Part shown: positions 18,097 through 27,130 of the stretch, piece by piece | Layout: every line of letters starts with the position of its first letter | Position numbering within the stretch: position 1 is the stretch's first letter | Assembly (NCBI GenBank): GCA_030425285.1 | Contig: JAUIAY010000009.1 | Span: 1 to 64,000 of the forward strand | Direction: 5' to 3' | DNA from: Bacteroidia bacterium | Lineage (GTDB): Bacteria > Bacteroidota > Bacteroidia > Flavobacteriales > Flavobacteriaceae | Length of the DNA: 64,000 bases | Notes under the pieces: generated by a model | Told to the model about the DNA's origin: nothing | Databases searched by the model: none | What the model saw: the letters and a program-made list of their open reading frames with translations, nothing else | Translations under genes and position numbers: made by a program

Positions 18097-19327
18097 TTAT
18101 CGAAATTTTAAATGCTTGATTATCACCTTTAGCATATAGTATATTTCCATCTTTATAAACCTTCATGCTATTGACTCGATCCGGATTCATATATAAAAAA
18201 TCATACAAAGCTCTTCTTTCAGAACTAAATTGATCTAAATCCAAATCTATAGATTCTAAACTTTCAAAATCTATTTTGTTATCTGCAATTATATCTACAG
18301 CAAATGATTGCTGTGCCTGATCTTTGGCTGAATACTTTGGAAACAACTTATGCTTGAAATGATGGTACTTCTCATTAAACTTCTTATCCCTTAAAAATCG
18401 TTTTAAACTAAAATAACTTTTAAGAAATCGAGCCATCATAATACTTTTTAATGATTTAGAATCGTATAAAATATGATAATAGGTATCATAGGTACTATCA
18501 CTCCAACGTTTTTTATAATCAAAATCACCTTGTGTGTAATCAAATATCTTAACGCCATTTTCAAAACTCCATTCTAGCATTTTTAGAATAGTAGTATGCC
18601 CAATGTTGAAACGGTAAAAATCAATATCAAAAACGGTCAACGCTTCAATTAAAATATCTCCAAAATGGTAACTGAATGTAATGCCTATCGGCTTTTGGTC
18701 ACAATAAATAACAAATAAAGATGCTGTTTTTTCATTGATCATTTTATAGGCCAAATCCATATAGTAACTCCAAATAGTTGGCTCCAATTCTCCACACGGT
18801 TCACCTTTATCACTATATCGTTTTTCTAAAAGTGCGTAAAAAGCATCAAACACTTCTTTAAAATCAGGTTCAGAAATATGGCCAAAATACATCTTGTAAT
18901 CTACTTCAAAACAAGCTTCCAATCTACTTACATTTCTGCGTAGTTTAGAACGTGTATTGGACTTATAAATAGTTTTTAGATAGTTTTCCAATGAGCCATA
19001 ATTCTCAACTTGGGTTATGTAACCTTCATATTGAGAAACTTTTTTAAGCTTTAATCGTTTGCCTTTTGGATCATGCAGATTTTGGTAAGTAGGCAAATCT
19101 CTTATCAAAAAAGTCTTTCCTTTAAAATCGTCATGAACATCATCTTGTAAGTTATAAGTAATACCATTGGTTAAATTCTTCCCTATATTTATAAAATAAG
19201 GTAAAAAACCGTGTTTAACAAAAACTATATCATCTACAAACTTAAAATTCTTTGGCTGGTTGGAATCATTAAAATGATGACTCCAAGTCTCTATGAAAGT
19301 TTCAGTGACAAATGGGTTTTTTGGCAT
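18089..19327 (-). CDS. GNAT/FemAB-like acyltransferase with C-terminal extension (tandem copy 1)
   Basis: This 412-residue protein is a paralogue of the protein encoded at 17113. It shares the NPFVTETFIETWSHHF opening, the central GNAT core (QKPIGITFSYHFGDILIEA) and the FDYTQGDFDYKKRWSD signature (about 264-279). Residues about 320-412 form an extra acidic, polar C-terminal segment that the shorter copy lacks and that I do not recognise. No signal peptide is visible, so it probably works in the cytoplasm on an activated sugar or lipid-linked unit. It is the first gene of a two-gene minus-strand unit whose promoter should lie in 19328-19624. Confidence 0.75.
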   Translation of the reverse strand: MPKNPFVTETFIETWSHHFNDSNQPKNFKFVDDIVFVKHGFLPYFINIGKNLTNGITYNLQDDVHDDFKGKTFLIRDLPTYQNLHDPKGKRLKLKKVSQYEGYITQVENYGSLENYLKTIYKSNTRSKLRRNVSRLEACFEVDYKMYFGHISEPDFKEVFDAFYALLEKRYSDKGEPCGELEPTIWSYYMDLAYKMINEKTASLFVIYCDQKPIGITFSYHFGDILIEALTVFDIDFYRFNIGHTTILKMLEWSFENGVKIFDYTQGDFDYKKRWSDSTYDTYYHILYDSKSLKSIMMARFLKSYFSLKRFLRDKKFNEKYHHFKHKLFPKYSAKDQAQQSFAVDIIADNKIDFESLESIDLDLDQFSSERRALYDFLYMNPDRVNSMKVYKDGNILYAKGDNQAFKISIND

Positions 19328-19624
19328 ATTATGCGAGCTTTTAAAAACTAAAATTAGTATTAAAAATTAAGAATGCAGAAAGTATTTATTTTTTTTAGAT
19401 GTAATAAAAAAAATAGCGATAAAAAAGTAACCAATAGAATAAAATTAAGACGTTTTGCAAACAATAGCCTTTTAAAATGAGTTGAATATAATTAATTACC
19501 TATTTTTAACTGGTAATTATTGCTGATTTATGCAACCGATTAAGTGCACAAAAAAAGGACTAAACCTTTGTTTAAAATTAAAAGAAAACAAAAATCGTAG
19601 AAATTAGTTATTTGTCGTATTTAT
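19328..19624. other. Divergent promoter region with inverted repeat
   Basis: This AT-rich region separates the acyltransferase pair (minus) from the second polysaccharide unit (plus). It carries an 8-bp inverted repeat TAATTACC/GGTAATTA at 19493-19500 and 19512-19519 with an 11-nt spacer, a candidate operator or RNA hairpin. A 5-bp stem AAAGG/CCTTT lies at 19554-19569. I found no exact TAnnTTTG box. No small gene is supported here. Confidence 0.35.
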
Positions 19625-19627
19625 TTG

Positions 19628-20800
19628 ATGAATACTATTGAAACAATGATATTTACTATGGTAAAAAATGTTAAAAATTTGAATTCAAGAATTTGGTTAT
19701 CTGCTCCTCACATGAGCGGAAATGAACAAGAGTTCATAAATGAAGCATTTGAAACCAATTGGGTTGCACCAATGGGACCGAACATTGATGGTTTTGAAAA
19801 AGACCTTGAAAACTATTTAAACCACGACTCAAATGTCGTGGCATTAAGTACGGGAACAGCGGCAATTCATTTAGCATTGATCTTATTGAAAATTGGGAAA
19901 GGTGATGATGTTATTTGTCAAACCAAAACATTTGTAGCATCGGTGAATCCGGTTACCTATGTTGGTGCCAATCCCATTTTTGTGGATAGCGAAAAAGAAA
20001 CATGGAATATGTGTCCAGATTTACTTGAAGAAGCAATTAAAGATCGAATGTTGATTGGAAAAAAACCCAAAGCAATAATAGCTATTAACCTATATGGTAT
20101 GCCATACAACGTAACACGAATACAAGAAATATCATCTAGATACAGCATACCTGTTATTGAAGACAGCGCAGAGGCTCTAGGTAGTAAATACCTTGATAGG
20201 CCTTGCGGCACATTTGGTGATGTTTCAGTTTTATCGTTCAATGGTAACAAAATCATAACCACTTCTGGAGGTGGTGCTTTAATTTCCAAAGAAAAATCCA
20301 TAAAGAACAAAGCATTATTCTTGGCAACACAAGCCAAGAATGATGGCATGGCGTATTCTCATTCATTTGTTGGTTACAATTACCGTATGTCCAATGTTTT
20401 GGCAGGTATTGGTCGAGGCCAAATGAAAGTTCTAGAAAAGCGAATTGCCTCTAGGAGAAGTAATTATAATTATTATTTTCAAACTTTAAACGAAAATGAA
20501 AATATAGATTTTCTTCAAGAGCCAGAAGGTTATTTTTCTAACAGGTGGCTAACCTGCATCTTGTTAAAAAAACAAAATATGCGAGATGATATTTTAACTC
20601 TTTTGGTTGAAAGCAATATAGAAGCTAGACCTTCATGGAAACCCATGCATCAACAAGAACTTTACAAGAATTTTCCAGCTTATTTAAATGGAACTGCCGA
20701 TGATTTATTTAATCGTGGTTTATGCCTGCCTAGCGGATCAAACTTAAGTGAAGTGGATTTATTACGCATTACAACATTAATTAAGAGCTATTTTGAATAA
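19628..20800 (+). CDS. DegT/DnrJ/EryC1 PLP-dependent sugar aminotransferase (second copy)
   Basis: This protein has about 390 residues. It carries STGTAAIHLAL (PLP phosphate site), EDSAEALGSKY (about 178-188) and the internal-aldimine lysine in SFNGNKIITTSGGG (about K208). The opening RIWLSAPHMSGNEQEF is typical of aminotransferases that act on UDP-4-keto-6-deoxy sugars in pgl/wbp-type loci. The start is uncertain: TTG at 19625, ATG at 19628 and ATG at 19658 are all in frame, and the family core begins after the last of these. It overlaps the WbpM-like dehydratase gene by 8 nt, which supports action on that enzyme's 4-keto product. It is not a close copy of the aminotransferase at 14335. Confidence 0.86.
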   Translation: MNTIETMIFTMVKNVKNLNSRIWLSAPHMSGNEQEFINEAFETNWVAPMGPNIDGFEKDLENYLNHDSNVVALSTGTAAIHLALILLKIGKGDDVICQTKTFVASVNPVTYVGANPIFVDSEKETWNMCPDLLEEAIKDRMLIGKKPKAIIAINLYGMPYNVTRIQEISSRYSIPVIEDSAEALGSKYLDRPCGTFGDVSVLSFNGNKIITTSGGGALISKEKSIKNKALFLATQAKNDGMAYSHSFVGYNYRMSNVLAGIGRGQMKVLEKRIASRRSNYNYYFQTLNENENIDFLQEPEGYFSNRWLTCILLKKQNMRDDILTLLVESNIEARPSWKPMHQQELYKNFPAYLNGTADDLFNRGLCLPSGSNLSEVDLLRITTLIKSYFE

Positions 20801-22688
20801 AGTCTACAACATATTAAGAAAGTTATCTAATCGCTATGCATCCAAATGGCTTGTTTTGCTATTTGATTCATGTGTGGTGGCTTTTACATTCTTTCTAGCC
20901 TACTTAATCAGGTATAATTTCCGGATTGATTTTGATTTTGCTATGTTTATTAAGCAAATCCCCTTTGTTGTACTAGGCGCCATCATCAGCTTTTTGTTGG
21001 TAAGTTCCCACAAAGGAGTGGTTCGATTTACAGGGTTTAAAGATGTTGTGAACATCGTTATTGGTGTAAATATATTAGCCACTATGCTTATCATTTCGAC
21101 ATTTATGAGTCGTAAATACGAGTTTCACAATGTTTTTGATATTCCCGGTTCTATTATTTACATACATCTATTATTAAATATCTTCTTTTTAATTGGCGCC
21201 AAGTTTTTCATTAAGTCTATATATAGAAGTCTTGTTACCGAATATGATGTATTAAGTAAGGTACTTATATATGGCGCTGGCGATTCAGGCATGATTACTT
21301 ATAATGCTTTAATCAATGATGCCAAAAGTAATATAGAAGTCTTTGGCTTTTTAGACGATAATGTAAGCAAGGTTGGAAAAAAAATCAACTTGCTGAATGT
21401 TTACAACCCTAAAAAAATAACCAAGGAATTCATTGAAAAACATGGTATTGATGAAGTAATAATTTCCATTCAAAATGTAAGTTCCAATAGATTGCTTCAA
21501 ATTACCAGCTCCCTTTTTGCGCTTAACCTAAAAGTTAAAATTGTACCAGCTGTACAAAATTGGATTGATGGCGATTTAAGTATCGGTCAAATAAAGGAAA
21601 TAAAAATAGAGGATTTACTGGGTAGAGAGCCTATAAACATTGATAATCCTTTACTAACTAATGAATACACTGGTAAGACCATACTAGTTACAGGAGCGGC
21701 TGGCTCTATAGGAAGCGAATTGGTTAGAAAGCTAACAAACTTTGAGTTCAAGAGAATTATACTTCTTGACAATGCCGAATCAGCTCTTTATGACCTGCAA
21801 CAGGAGTTGGCACAAAACAAAATTAAAAATGTACACCCTGTTGTTGCCGACATTCGGAACATGGTAAGATTGGACAACCTATTCAATAGCTATAAACCTG
21901 AAATTATTTTTCACGCCGCTGCATACAAACATGTGCCTTTAATGGAACAAAATCCCTTTGAAGCAGTTAGTGTAAATGTTCGAGGTACAAATAATGTGGT
22001 AAATTTATCAGTAAAACATGGAGTTGATAAGTTTGTACTTGTTTCAACAGACAAAGCAGTAAACCCTACCAATGTTATGGGTGCTACAAAGCGAATTGCC
22101 GAAATGATTGTTTGTTGCCAAAAGAACGCTAAAAACTGTAAAACTAAATTTATAACAACACGCTTTGGAAATGTTTTAGGTTCAAACGGATCAGTTATAC
22201 CGCTTTTTAAAAAGCAAATTGAAGCTGGAGGTCCCATTACAGTTACTCATAAAGACATTATTCGTTATTTCATGACCATTCCAGAAGCCAGTTTATTAGT
22301 TTTAGAAGCCGCTGCAATGGGATTAGGACATGAGATATTTGTTTTTGATATGGGCAAGCCCATTAAAATATTTGATTTGGCTGTGAATATGATAACATTA
22401 TCAGGTCTTAATTACCCTGAAGATATCGATATTAAAATTATAGGCTTGCGCCCAGGAGAAAAAATTTATGAAGAACTTCTCATTGATGGCGAAAACACAA
22501 AACCAACGTATAATGAAAAAATTATGATTGCCAAGTGTAAGATCATTGATGTTGAAAATGTTGAGAAAATGATAAAAGACCTTTGTTTGCTTGGTTCTAA
22601 TTCTCAAAATATCGAAATTGTATCAAAAATCAAGGAAATTGTAAAAGAGTATAACCCAAATAATTCTACTTACGACGTATTAAATTAA
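20793..22688 (+). CDS. Membrane-bound UDP-sugar 4,6-dehydratase (WbpM/PglF/CapD family)
   Basis: This 631-residue long-form dehydratase has four predicted N-terminal helices (within about 18-145), then a CoA-binding-like Rossmann domain with GAGDSG (161-166), and the catalytic SDR domain with VTGAAGSIGSE (299-309), AAYKHVPLME (376-385) and STDKAVNP (418-425). As in WbpM/PglF, the usual YxxxK pair is replaced by MxxxK (M429, K433 in NVMGATKR). It would convert UDP-GlcNAc to UDP-4-keto-6-deoxy-GlcNAc at the inner membrane, the substrate for a DegT aminotransferase. The TTG start overlaps the preceding gene; the next ATG would remove a membrane helix. Confidence 0.9.
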   Translation: MNKVYNILRKLSNRYASKWLVLLFDSCVVAFTFFLAYLIRYNFRIDFDFAMFIKQIPFVVLGAIISFLLVSSHKGVVRFTGFKDVVNIVIGVNILATMLIISTFMSRKYEFHNVFDIPGSIIYIHLLLNIFFLIGAKFFIKSIYRSLVTEYDVLSKVLIYGAGDSGMITYNALINDAKSNIEVFGFLDDNVSKVGKKINLLNVYNPKKITKEFIEKHGIDEVIISIQNVSSNRLLQITSSLFALNLKVKIVPAVQNWIDGDLSIGQIKEIKIEDLLGREPINIDNPLLTNEYTGKTILVTGAAGSIGSELVRKLTNFEFKRIILLDNAESALYDLQQELAQNKIKNVHPVVADIRNMVRLDNLFNSYKPEIIFHAAAYKHVPLMEQNPFEAVSVNVRGTNNVVNLSVKHGVDKFVLVSTDKAVNPTNVMGATKRIAEMIVCCQKNAKNCKTKFITTRFGNVLGSNGSVIPLFKKQIEAGGPITVTHKDIIRYFMTIPEASLLVLEAAAMGLGHEIFVFDMGKPIKIFDLAVNMITLSGLNYPEDIDIKIIGLRPGEKIYEELLIDGENTKPTYNEKIMIAKCKIIDVENVEKMIKDLCLLGSNSQNIEIVSKIKEIVKEYNPNNSTYDVLN

Positions 22689-22703
22689 AAAACCCACTAA
22701 AGT

Positions 22704-23495
22704 ATGATTCTAATAAATACCTTAAAAGTTCATGCCAGCAAAGCTTTAGCCCTATTGGGTGCTGCCATGTTCCTATCGTGTGCTACAAGTAAAGAAATTG
22801 TATATTTTCAAGATGAGGCCTTAACTGAAGATAATCAGGTTAGTTTGCATTCTGCTATCATTTATAAACCAAACGATTTATTGTTCATAAGCATTGGAGG
22901 CGACAAAGACGCCGTTGCTCCATTTAACTTACCAGCAATATCATATAGCACATCATCCCTTGCTGCAAATGGTGAATTAAAAATGCCTACTTATTTAGTA
23001 GATAACAATGGTAATATAGAGTACCCTGTTTTGGGAACTCTAACATTGGGAGGTTTGACAAGAGAACAAGCTACCATGTATTTAAAAAATAAGATTTCTG
23101 AATATGTCAAGGATCCAATTGTTAATATCAGACTTATAAATTTCACGGTCACAGTATTAGGAGAAGTAAACAACCCTGGTTCTTTTACTGTAGAAGATGA
23201 GCGCATATCACTGACTGAAGCTTTGGGATTAGCAGGAGATTTGACCATACATGGTAAGCGTGAGAATGTTTTTTTGATACGTGAAACAGATGGTAAAAAA
23301 CAGTACACTAAAATAGATTTAACATCAGTTAACGCATTGAGTTCGCCTTCATACTACCTTCAACAAAATGATGTGCTTTATATCGAGCCAAACAAAGCCA
23401 AAATACGTTCTGCATCCTATAATGAAAACAATGGTATAATTATTTCCGCAGTTGCAACACTAGCAACAATTGCTGCCATATTTTTAGCTAATTAA
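22704..23495 (+). CDS. wza: Wza-type polysaccharide export outer-membrane lipoprotein
   Basis: This 263-residue protein has a lipoprotein signal peptide whose lipobox ends at Cys26 (AAMFLSCATSK). A polysaccharide export (PES) domain follows, including NDLLFISIGGD and GNIEYPVLGTLTLGGLTREQ. An SLBB domain contains FTVTVLGEVNNPGSFTVEDE, and a hydrophobic C-terminal helix (about 245-262) probably crosses the outer membrane. It would form the octameric outer-membrane channel that works with Wzc. It lies 15 bases after the dehydratase and 9 before wzc, the usual order in Bacteroidetes. Confidence 0.92.
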   Translation: MILINTLKVHASKALALLGAAMFLSCATSKEIVYFQDEALTEDNQVSLHSAIIYKPNDLLFISIGGDKDAVAPFNLPAISYSTSSLAANGELKMPTYLVDNNGNIEYPVLGTLTLGGLTREQATMYLKNKISEYVKDPIVNIRLINFTVTVLGEVNNPGSFTVEDERISLTEALGLAGDLTIHGKRENVFLIRETDGKKQYTKIDLTSVNALSSPSYYLQQNDVLYIEPNKAKIRSASYNENNGIIISAVATLATIAAIFLAN

Positions 23496-23504
23496 GCATT
23501 ATAC

Positions 23505-25856
23505 ATGAAACAAAAGGAGGACTTTAGAGATTTAATACAGCCTTATTTACACAGATGGAAGTTTATTGTCCTATGTGTATTTATTGCAATTGTTTGTGCT
23601 TTTCTTTACTTAAGATATGCTGAATATGAGTATCAAGCTCATGCCACTATTAAAATTAAAGACGATAAATCTAAAAACAAACTTCCTGAAATTTCATCAC
23701 TGCAAAACTATGGCCTGTTTAGTCGGGATCAAAACAACGTTTTAGATGAAATTGAAATTATCAAGTCCAGAAACCTTATTGAAAGCGTTGTTAAGGACTT
23801 AAAATTCAATATTCAATATTTTGTAGAAGGTCGCATCCAAGGACACGAAGTATACAAAAACCCACCTCTTCATGTTAATTTTAGTGCAACTGATTCTATT
23901 CTTCAAAAAACAGACACCACGTTTAACATCCGAATAAATTCATCTAAAGATTTTTATATCCAAGGAGTTATTGAGGAAAACAAGCTTATTAAGGAAATTA
24001 AGGGTAATAAATTAGTTGGTGGTGATTTATATGATTTCGGACAAAGTGTACCAACCAGTTTTGGAGACATAATCATAACACCCAATATTGGCCAATATGC
24101 AACCAAAATAGGTTCCAATATCAGAATAAAAATATCTCCTATTAATGGGATAACCAGTAATTATAAGGCAAAGTTGCAAATTGAAAGTAACGAATTATCC
24201 AGCATTATAAAGTTGACTATTCGTGATAATGTCAAGGAAAAAGCCCAACTATTTCTAAACAAGCTTATAGAAAAATATAATGAAGACGTAGTCAATGATA
24301 AAAACAAAGTTGTTGAAGCTACTTCCGAATTTATAAATAATCGACTAGAAGTAGTTTCCAAAGAATTGGGTGAGGTAGATTTAACTGCTGAAGACCTTCA
24401 GCAGGCCAATAAGCTAACAGATTTACAAACGCAATCGTCGCTTGTACTTCAAAATGAACGTGAAAACGAAGCCAAGCTTGTTGCTGCCGCAAACCAAATT
24501 CAGCTTATAGATTATATGAGTGAACATTTGGAAGCCAAAAATTCAGCAGATGATTTGCTACCCACCAATATTGGCATTAACGACAATAGTATCTCTCAAG
24601 TTACGCAAAGGCATAACGCACTTGTTTTGGAACGCAACAGAATTTTGAAAAATTCTAGCGAAAAAAACCCTACCGTTGTTAATCTTACGAATGAAATAAA
24701 TCAATTAAAAAACAACCTAACGCAAAGTTTAAATAGTGCTAAATCATCCAATGAAATAAGTTATAATAGCTTACTGTCTGAAAATGCACGTATTTCCTCA
24801 AGAATATATAGTGCTCCTATCAAAGAGAGGCAGTTTCGTGACATCAAACGTCAACAGGATATTAAAGAATCCTTGTATCTATACTTACTTGAAAAACGCG
24901 AAGAATCTGCTATAACGCATGGTGTATCCTCACCAAATGCCAAGATTGTTGACAAGGCTTATGCCTCTTCAGCTCCTGTGGCTCCAAAGAAAATTATCAT
25001 ATTGTTAGCAGCATTGATTTTAGGGTTCAGTGTTCCTATTGTAATAATTTATTTATTGAATCTATTGGATACCAAAGTCCATAGTTCAAACGATGTCAAA
25101 AAAGCAATTAATGTGCCTTTCATTGGAGATATACCTCGCTCTAGCAAAAAGAAGCAATTAGTATCTAAAGTAGACTATTCTCCAAAAGCCGAGGCCTTTA
25201 GAATGGTTCGTACCAATATAGACTTCATGTTAAAAAGCATTGAAGGAAAGGCTAAAACAATTTTTGTTACATCTACAACCAGTAAAGAAGGGAAATCGCA
25301 TACTTCAATCAATCTAGCATTGTCTTTATCTTATTCTGAAAAGAAAACGCTTTTAATTGAAACTGATATTCGTGTTCCTAAAGCAACCAATTATCTAAAT
25401 GTCAAGAATGAAGTTGGATTAACAAATTATATAAGCGACCCTAAATTGGCTTTAAAGGACATCATTGTAAATTTAGAAGGGAATGAACATTTAGATGTTA
25501 TTCCTTCTGGAGTTATTCCTCCTAACCCAGCTGAACTATTGATGAGTGACCGTATGCAAAAACTATTTAAATTAGTTGAAAAAGAGTACGACTACATCAT
25601 TGTAGATACCGCAGCTGTAGGCCTAGTAACCGATACCATGCTAATTAGCAGTCATGCTGATTTATTTGTTTATGTAATGAGAGCCAATTACCTTGACACT
25701 AGACAATTAAAACTGGCCGAAACAATGTATCAAGAAAAACGCCTACCTAATATGGCCATTCTTTTAAATGGTGTTAATCATAAAAAAGGCAGCGGATACG
25801 GTTACGGATACGGGAAAAATCCGAACAAGAAAAAGTGGTGGAAATTTTCTAAATAA
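23505..25856 (+). CDS. wzc: Wzc-type co-polymerase and tyrosine autokinase
   Basis: This 783-residue protein has a Wzz-like periplasmic domain between two inner-membrane helices (about 20-38 and 493-517) and a cytoplasmic BY-kinase. The kinase shows Walker A KEGKS (594-598), Walker A' LIETDIR (617-623) and Walker B IIVDTAA (698-704). The tail carries a short tyrosine cluster GYGYGYG (Y765, Y767, Y769), the usual autophosphorylation target, followed by a basic end. Together with Wza it controls chain length and export. It is the last gene of the locus, and the convergent proline dehydrogenase gene ends five bases beyond it. A weak AT-rich inverted repeat (25855-25873) lies between them. Confidence 0.92.
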   Translation: MKQKEDFRDLIQPYLHRWKFIVLCVFIAIVCAFLYLRYAEYEYQAHATIKIKDDKSKNKLPEISSLQNYGLFSRDQNNVLDEIEIIKSRNLIESVVKDLKFNIQYFVEGRIQGHEVYKNPPLHVNFSATDSILQKTDTTFNIRINSSKDFYIQGVIEENKLIKEIKGNKLVGGDLYDFGQSVPTSFGDIIITPNIGQYATKIGSNIRIKISPINGITSNYKAKLQIESNELSSIIKLTIRDNVKEKAQLFLNKLIEKYNEDVVNDKNKVVEATSEFINNRLEVVSKELGEVDLTAEDLQQANKLTDLQTQSSLVLQNERENEAKLVAAANQIQLIDYMSEHLEAKNSADDLLPTNIGINDNSISQVTQRHNALVLERNRILKNSSEKNPTVVNLTNEINQLKNNLTQSLNSAKSSNEISYNSLLSENARISSRIYSAPIKERQFRDIKRQQDIKESLYLYLLEKREESAITHGVSSPNAKIVDKAYASSAPVAPKKIIILLAALILGFSVPIVIIYLLNLLDTKVHSSNDVKKAINVPFIGDIPRSSKKKQLVSKVDYSPKAEAFRMVRTNIDFMLKSIEGKAKTIFVTSTTSKEGKSHTSINLALSLSYSEKKTLLIETDIRVPKATNYLNVKNEVGLTNYISDPKLALKDIIVNLEGNEHLDVIPSGVIPPNPAELLMSDRMQKLFKLVEKEYDYIIVDTAAVGLVTDTMLISSHADLFVYVMRANYLDTRQLKLAETMYQEKRLPNMAILLNGVNHKKGSGYGYGYGKNPNKKKWWKFSK

Positions 25857-25861
25857 ACTAA

Positions 25862-27037
25862 CTATTTTAGTTTACGTCTTTCTTTTTCTTTTTTTATGAG
25901 CATAAGCTCTCGGCCTGTTTGTCCTGCCACCGAAGTATTTTCTTCAGCACGTCTAATCAAATAAGGCATCACGTCCTTTACAGGACCAAACGGAACATAT
26001 TTAGCAACATTATAACCTAGATTTGCCAAATTAAAACTAATGTTATCGCTCATACCAAACAACTGACCAAACCAAACGCGATTATCATCATTGGCTATTC
26101 CTTTTTCTTTCATGATATCCATTACAAGATAACTACTCTCCTCGTTATGGGTTCCTGCAAAAAGAGAAATCTCCGACAGATTGTCCAATATATATCTGGC
26201 TGCTTCATTAAAATTTACATCCGTTGCCTGTTTGCTTTCACAAATAGGAGTTGGATAACCTTTTTCCAAGGCTCGATCGTGTTCTTTTTCCATGTAAGCG
26301 CCTCTTACAATTTTATAACCCAAAGTGAAACCTTCCTTCTTAGCTATATCATGTTGTTTCTTCAAAAAAGCCATTCTATCATGTCTGTACATCTGTAATG
26401 TATTGTAAACAATGGTAGTATCTGTATTGTATTTGCGCATCATATCGGTTACCAAATCATCCGCAGCATCTTGCATCCAACTTTCTTCTCCATCAATCAA
26501 CACTTCAACATCTTTTTCCTTAGCAAGCTTGCATACAGCATCATAACGAGCAACAACACGGTCCCACTCTGCCTGTTCTGCTTCGGTAAATGCTTTTCCT
26601 TCTCCTTTCTTTTGATATAAATAAAACCGTCCAAAACCAGTAGGCTTAAAAACAGCAATGGGCATCGAATCCTTTTCAGCTGCAAAACGAATGATTTTCA
26701 GTGTTTTTTCCATAGCAGCATCAAAATGGTCTTCAGTTTCCTTACCCTCAACAGAGAAATCCAAAACCGAACTCACACCCTTACTGTACATACGCTCTAT
26801 GATATCCAAACAATCATCTTCACTAACACCACCACAAAAATGATCAAAAACCGTAGACCTGATCAGTCCTTCAACTGGTAAATTAGCTTTAATAGCAAAA
26901 TTTGTCACAGCTGTTCCAATACGCACCAAAGGCTCTATGGAAATCATTTTAAACAAGAAATGGGCACGCTCAAGCTCCGTATCACTTTTTAACTGAAAAG
27001 CGACTTCGGTATTATCAAATAATTTGTGATGTTGCAT
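25862..27037 (-). CDS. putA: Proline dehydrogenase (PutA/ProDH-type, monofunctional)
   Basis: This 391-residue FAD enzyme oxidises proline to pyrroline-5-carboxylate and feeds electrons into the quinone pool. Features are the TIM-barrel strands with VLIDGEESWMQDAAD (about 180-194), KIVRGAYMEKEHDR (about 245-258) and the C-terminal LIRRAEENTSVAGQTGREL block that binds substrate and flavin. It lacks an aldehyde dehydrogenase domain, as expected for the monofunctional flavobacterial form. A TATCTTTG -7 box lies 17 bases upstream of the start. The divergent neighbour is aroB. Confidence 0.92.
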   Translation of the reverse strand: MQHHKLFDNTEVAFQLKSDTELERAHFLFKMISIEPLVRIGTAVTNFAIKANLPVEGLIRSTVFDHFCGGVSEDDCLDIIERMYSKGVSSVLDFSVEGKETEDHFDAAMEKTLKIIRFAAEKDSMPIAVFKPTGFGRFYLYQKKGEGKAFTEAEQAEWDRVVARYDAVCKLAKEKDVEVLIDGEESWMQDAADDLVTDMMRKYNTDTTIVYNTLQMYRHDRMAFLKKQHDIAKKEGFTLGYKIVRGAYMEKEHDRALEKGYPTPICESKQATDVNFNEAARYILDNLSEISLFAGTHNEESSYLVMDIMKEKGIANDDNRVWFGQLFGMSDNISFNLANLGYNVAKYVPFGPVKDVMPYLIRRAEENTSVAGQTGRELMLIKKEKERRKLK

Positions 27038-27053
27038 GAAATTGAAAATAATG

Positions 27054-27061
27054 CAAAGATA
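27054..27061 (-). promoter_or_regulatory. Putative -7 promoter box (TATCTTTG) of proline dehydrogenase
   Basis: TATCTTTG on the minus strand matches the Bacteroidetes -7 consensus TAnnTTTG and ends 17 bases before the ATG at 27037. No clear TTG -33 element is seen at the usual distance. Confidence 0.45.
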
Positions 27062-27130
27062 ATTATCATTCAGTTACTTTTTTATAAAAAAACTCCATAT
27101 TTTTCACTTGAAAAACCATAACAAATTCCC

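Noticed and set aside
25855-25873. AAACTAA/TTAGTTT stem as a bidirectional terminator between wzc and proline dehydrogenase
   Set aside because: Seven mostly A-T pairs without a U-tract are too weak to call, although the convergent position is right.
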